Shown piece after piece: positions 60,029-64,000 of a stretch of DNA of 64,000 nucleotides. The first letter of the stretch is position 1. Every line of letters begins with the position of its first letter. The DNA comes from Cinnamomum chago (Eukaryota > Streptophyta > Magnoliopsida > Laurales > Lauraceae). The notes under the pieces are model-generated. The model made no database searches. It was not told the origin of the DNA and was given only the letters and a program-made list of their open reading frames with translations. The translations under genes were made by a program, and so were the position numbers. The stretch spans positions 16,000,001 through 16,064,000 of the forward strand of contig CP142453.1 in assembly GCA_038049695.1 (NCBI GenBank). Reading direction: 5' to 3'.

Positions 60029-60756
60029 TGTAGTCTTTTATATATAATGATATGTAGAGGACACTTTGATTTATATGCGAGTCTATCACTCTATTTTGTA
60101 ATTGTAGTTTGTGGTGGTTTGTTACAACTTTAGGCATCTTGGTATACTCTATACACTACATTTTACTGGGGATTGAAATTAAAAATAATCATAGTATGGA
60201 CCTTCAGCTAACTAAAATGATTTGAGAAGTAATTTATAAAATCCAACATTTGCCAAAGTTGTACCATGCCTTCCATATGTTCTTTGGCTTCAACTAACTA
60301 GAAAGCCTCTTGATATCTAATATTCTCTTAGAATTTGGATTTTGCATGTCAACTTGGGTGATTTCAGGTAACCATAACAATGAATAATAATCGGATAAGT
60401 CACTATCTCAAAGATTGATACGGAAACATCCTGCCGTAGCTGTGTGATACAACATTTTTTAAAATGGCAAGTCCACATGAAAATGTAACTTTCATTGTGT
60501 TTCAGATTTCAAATAATGATATTTTATTTTTCTTTTTTTAAACCATATGTTGTTAACCTTGGAATGATATAGCAGTCTTAGCACGCAATGTATGTTTACT
60601 ACCGATATTCGCGGATACCCTATTATAAACACCAATCCTTACACCCCATCACATTCAGTTGGTGATCAGTGCAATCAAAGGTTAAGTGTGAAATCAATTA
60701 GGGGCATGATTTAGAGGTGATTTATAATTTTAGTAGTTAATTGTTTTTTTTTTTTC
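59395..60756. other. Intergenic sequence, no gene seen
   Basis: Holds a short repeat of GGATACGGA near 59527-59555 and the (TA)n run at 59980-60025. No gene. Confidence 0.5.
59980..60025. repeat. (TA)n microsatellite
   Basis: About 23 TA units. Confidence 0.9.
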
Positions 60757-61040
60757 TGTATTCCCCTTTAAGGGTTTAAGGATTTGTAAATAAGCCTATG
60801 TGTTTTTAGTATATAGTGATGCATCCCTCGTTTCTTGTTTTAATACATTCCATGTAACAAAAATCAGTAGCCTTGCGATTGCCATATGTTTTTAGAGTGA
60901 AATAACACTTTAGCTAGCCAATGCCTTTATTATTATATTTGTATTTTCAAAAGCTTGGACTTATTTTTCTCCAAAGCTCGCAGCATATACTGGTACTGTA
61001 CTATATTTAGTTGGAGAAATTAATCCTACATAAATCCATT
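60757..61040. repeat. Diverged third copy of the 22136/44595 repeat
   Basis: Shares an ordered series of words with 22136-22400: AAGGATTTGTAAATAAGCC, CTTTTATGTCC-like, CAATAGTCTT-like, ATATGTTTTTAG, CAAAAGCTTGGACT and CCTACATAAATCC. It shows the repeat is dispersed and not only part of the segmental duplication. Confidence 0.5.
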
Positions 61041-61773
61041 TTGGAGAGTTATAGATGACTTCTCCCTCGGTAATCTATTTTATGTTAAAAATTGAAAGAC
61101 TTGCTTATTTTTGAAAAATAAAAGATCTTACAACAATTAAAGCTCAGAGCATGAGGGAAATTTTCTCATGCACAATGTCTGCGGGATTTATGGTGGGCAC
61201 CTTTATTTCTAGGGTTGAATCTAGATATCCGCATGCAATTGTTCCCAAGGAGAAAATCTTGCCATAACTTAACCACTAATAGTCGCAACATGAATAAGAG
61301 ATTCTCATAATCTTTGGTTTTTATTGGATTTGAAATGACAAATACTCTAAAAAGTGAAATAAGTAAGAATAGGAAAAATAATTTAAATTTATCTAAAATA
61401 TTAAAAACACATGAATATCAAAATATAAATATTTTAGTAATATATAACAATAATTCTTTGAATTTTTTATCTAATTTCTAAGATACTTTCTTATTGCAAT
61501 ATCAACATATTGCAAGAACAAATTCAAACATTGATATCAAGAATTTTTTAAACATGTAGTTTTGACTGTCAAACTAGTAGGTTAGGGTTTATATATATAT
61601 ACCCCCTAGGGTTTTTTGGATTTAAAAGTAGACCCTAGTAGGTACAAAATGTTGGGGCATCATTATTAACACAGAGAGGCCAACAAACGTATTTTAGTTT
61701 TAGTTTGAAACAAACTAACTCTCTGACTCTTAGCACTGCCTTGAAAAGTCGATGAGAAATCTGTGGCGGTGGA

Positions 61774-62049
61774 ATGGAGAGGACGGATTCATTAATTTCG
61801 GGAGAAGGAGAGAATGGAAATATTGTAGTTAGAACTAATGGTGATGTGACTGCAGTCAATGGTAGCTTGGTAGGGGAACTTGGACGTTATCTTTGCTTCC
61901 GAGAGTTCACACGAGCATCCATGGCCACGGGCAATGATACACACGGAATGGTTCCAACACGTCTTGAAATTCATCCTGAGGTATCTCATATCTCCACTGT
62001 TCGGTCCTCCATTTTTATTTCAAAAGGAGTGATCCCACCGTTCAATTGA
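61774..62049 (+). CDS. Hypothetical short ORF of unknown status
   Basis: A 91-codon frame (MERTDSLISGEGENG...) with more balanced composition than its surroundings. I recognise no family. A GT donor-like site (CCTGAG|GTATCT near 61981) would allow it to be a first exon, but no partner exon is evident before the solo LTR at 62282. It could be chance. Confidence 0.15.
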   Translation: MERTDSLISGEGENGNIVVRTNGDVTAVNGSLVGELGRYLCFREFTRASMATGNDTHGMVPTRLEIHPEVSHISTVRSSIFISKGVIPPFN

Positions 62050-62281
62050 ACACTATGCCGAAAATGTGATATTGGACTGACTTTGTCGCTGCTGATATAG
62101 GATTTAATCGCGTTTCGTCATTCTTCTTAATTATACGATGAGATTTAATCCTTTTGAAATAAAATTTTGAAGATATGATAGAGGGATGACATTCATTTTA
62201 AACAATATGAATTATCTTAATTATTCACGGGAAATATATGTGAAAAACATATCCAAGTGATCCTACTTACTCATTACCTAG

Positions 62282-63400
62282 TGACTAATCCTAGAACAGA
62301 GTTGCAATTATAAATTATTCTGCGCTACTACCTCTGCTTGCAAAAGCAGAAATGTTAACCGAGTATCGTATCCACTAAGACAAAAGGCTAAGTTGCGTTG
62401 TTTCCTAAATTCCTAGACTAATCCTAGTAGAAAACGAAGCTTTGATTATTAAACTAATCCTACTAGAAAATGAAGTAATGGGTTGATTGATTTTGATTAA
62501 CAAATTAATGATTTCTAAAGTAACAAATTAAAGACAACTTTGATTCAATCAGAGAAAAGATCTAAGGGTACGAATCCACTCTAACCTCGCACAATGGCAA
62601 GTATAGGCCTTAGGGTTTTACTGTCAACGCTATAGAGACTCGTCTTGGTTACAAACCTTTAGAGTCAACAAATAAAGGATGTGGATGTAAATCAGGGCAT
62701 AACCTATCTCTATGGCATAGATTATCATAAATCTAACAAGCACATTCATTCAAGCATCATTATATGACTTAGTATTCAAATCTACAAGATTAAAATACCA
62801 AAAAAAGAAATATTGCATTCATAAAATCCATTCAATGGATTAACATCTTGTCATATAATCAAAAGCGTTTAAAAATAAACCCTAAACCTATACATTACCA
62901 TAAACAAAAGGTTAGGACTTCATCGCAACCCAAAGATGAGGAATTAGTTACGCATGGAAGATGATTGGCGAAGAATCTCTGATGAAATCGCCATGGATCC
63001 GCTTCCAAAAGCTCCAAAACCTTCTTCAAACCTTCTCCCAAAGTGTGAATATCCCTCAAAACGAGTTTGGACTCTTATTTATAAGTTTTGGGGTGAAAAA
63101 TGTCTTTAATTCATGTAGGAGACGGATTCCCAGTCGGAACTGGGCGTCCGGACGCCAAGTTATTTTTCCTGCGCTAGACTCTCTGGGACCGGGCGTCTGG
63201 ACGCCAGGTGCCAAAGAGCTGGGTCTTCTTGGTTTTTTGCTGGATTTCTGCCCGTTTATCCATCTTGCGTCAATTTCTCTTCAACGCTATTAGAACACCT
63301 GCAAACATGAAACTTAACAAAATTAGACTATTTAATCTCACCAAAGCGTATATTAAAGTCTAAGTTAAGGGCCTAAATGGTGCATTTTAGGCTCTTATCA
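62282..63400 (-). mobile_element. Solo LTR of a gypsy-like element
   Basis: A 1,119-base TG...CA block flanked by the 5-base direct repeat CCTAG (62277-62281 and 63401-63405). On the minus strand it starts TGATAAGAGCCTAAAATGC, similar in style to the LTR at 47569, and has a TATA box (TATAAAT, 63077-63083). No primer site or internal region adjoins it, so it is a product of LTR-LTR recombination. The 110-codon frame at 62961 lies inside it and is not a gene. Confidence 0.88.
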
Positions 63401-63405
63401 CCTAG

Positions 63406-64000
63406 CTACACTTTTGTGTGCCTCATAATCCAAACAATCCAATATTCTCAAAAATAATGATGAACCTAAAGACACGAAATTTCCATATTAAGTCCTCATG
63501 TTAGAATATGGGATATGTGGTCCACTTGACAGCATGCCCATGTGTGGGTCCCGCATTTGTTAGTATAAAGCAGTTAAAGACTATATTTGGCATTTTAGAA
63601 GCCCTATTGGAATTGAAAACTAACAGTTTGCTTCCTACTTAAGAATAAGAGGGATAGTCCTACTAAATCATGACTCTCCTATAGAGTGAGGTAGAGTGAG
63701 TTATGCGGGTGATTTACAAATTGTATTATTCAGATCTGGTTCGTTTAAGATTTAGTGATTAGGTCAAAGCTAACACTTCATTGACTTTTCATAAATAAAT
63801 AAGAAACAAAAAAGAAAAGTTTAATCCAATTTATGATTGTTTGTACTTATGCTGGCACCATATTCAAGATCTCAATTGCTCACTGTGTTTGAGACCCCCA
63901 CTATTTTTTCTATATAATAATCAATATAGATCGATATTACAGCCCACTAAATTGTATAACAACCACTAAATTGTATAACAACCAATATAAATCATCTCTC
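63406..64000. other. Intergenic sequence, no gene seen
   Basis: AT-rich; short direct repeat CACTAAATTGTATAACAACC near 63945-63982. Nothing else recognised. Confidence 0.5.

Noticed and set aside
62961..63293. 110-codon frame as a gene
   Set aside because: It lies entirely within the solo LTR.

Overview
This window is nuclear DNA of a flowering plant. It has GT-AG introns, long AT-rich intergenic stretches, SINEs, LINEs, MITEs, a Mutator-type foldback element and Ty3/gypsy LTR elements. Its recognisable genes are ferulate 5-hydroxylase (CYP84A) and a mitochondrial CCDC90/FMP32-type protein. The species cannot be fixed from the sequence. There are no bacterial genes, rRNA, CRISPR arrays or intact tRNA genes.

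The window is dominated by one large direct tandem duplication. Unit A (3909-25520) and unit B (25529-48100) align almost end to end, usually with zero to a few substitutions per 60 bases where compared by eye. An 8-base filler lies at the junction (25521-25528). The left breakpoint is in intron 3 of the FMP32-like gene. The right breakpoint is inside the 5' LTR of a gypsy-like element. Unit A therefore carries the end of a complete FMP32-like gene (1376-8900, +), a complete F5H gene (15261-19864, -) and only the first ~530 bp of the LTR. Unit B carries a 5'-truncated FMP32-like copy (29457-30769), a second complete F5H gene (39228-42299, -) and the start of the whole LTR. An end-to-end join of two overlapping haplotype contigs would give the same picture and must be excluded.

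The two units differ by insertions that serve as time marks. Unit A alone has a 1,520-bp Mutator-type foldback element with ~550-bp inverted arms in F5H intron 1 (17330-18849, 9-bp target duplication). Unit B alone has a 143-bp hairpin MITE (31415-31557, 9-bp target duplication), a ~286-bp PIF/Harbinger-like MITE (26324-26609), a 57-bp poly(A)-tailed retroposon piece (44248-44304, 10-bp target duplication), a 35-G homopolymer beside a local duplication (45030-45238), and a ~2-kb segment (37070-39049) absent from unit A. A second, identical copy of the 143-bp hairpin sits in the decayed gag of the LTR element (52557-52699).

Region by region: 1-8900 holds the FMP32-like gene, with two opposed, nested LINE remnants in intron 3. 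8901-15260 is repeat-rich intergenic sequence. 15261-19864 is F5H copy A. 19865-25520 is its upstream region and an LTR fragment. 25529-48100 repeats this layout. 47569-52740 is a truncated gypsy-like element (2,980-bp LTR, tRNA-Asp primer site, broken gag, no pol). 52741-64000 has no convincing gene; it holds a complete SINE, a foldback repeat, a ~490-bp local duplication, a solo LTR with 5-bp target duplication, and microsatellites.

Both F5H copies are intact, differ at 8 of 525 residues, and keep the same TATA box and a candidate secondary-wall MYB site. The likely biological outcome is an extra dose of the enzyme that commits monolignols to the syringyl branch. The two copies have different intron-1 lengths and one differs in transposon load beside a splice site.
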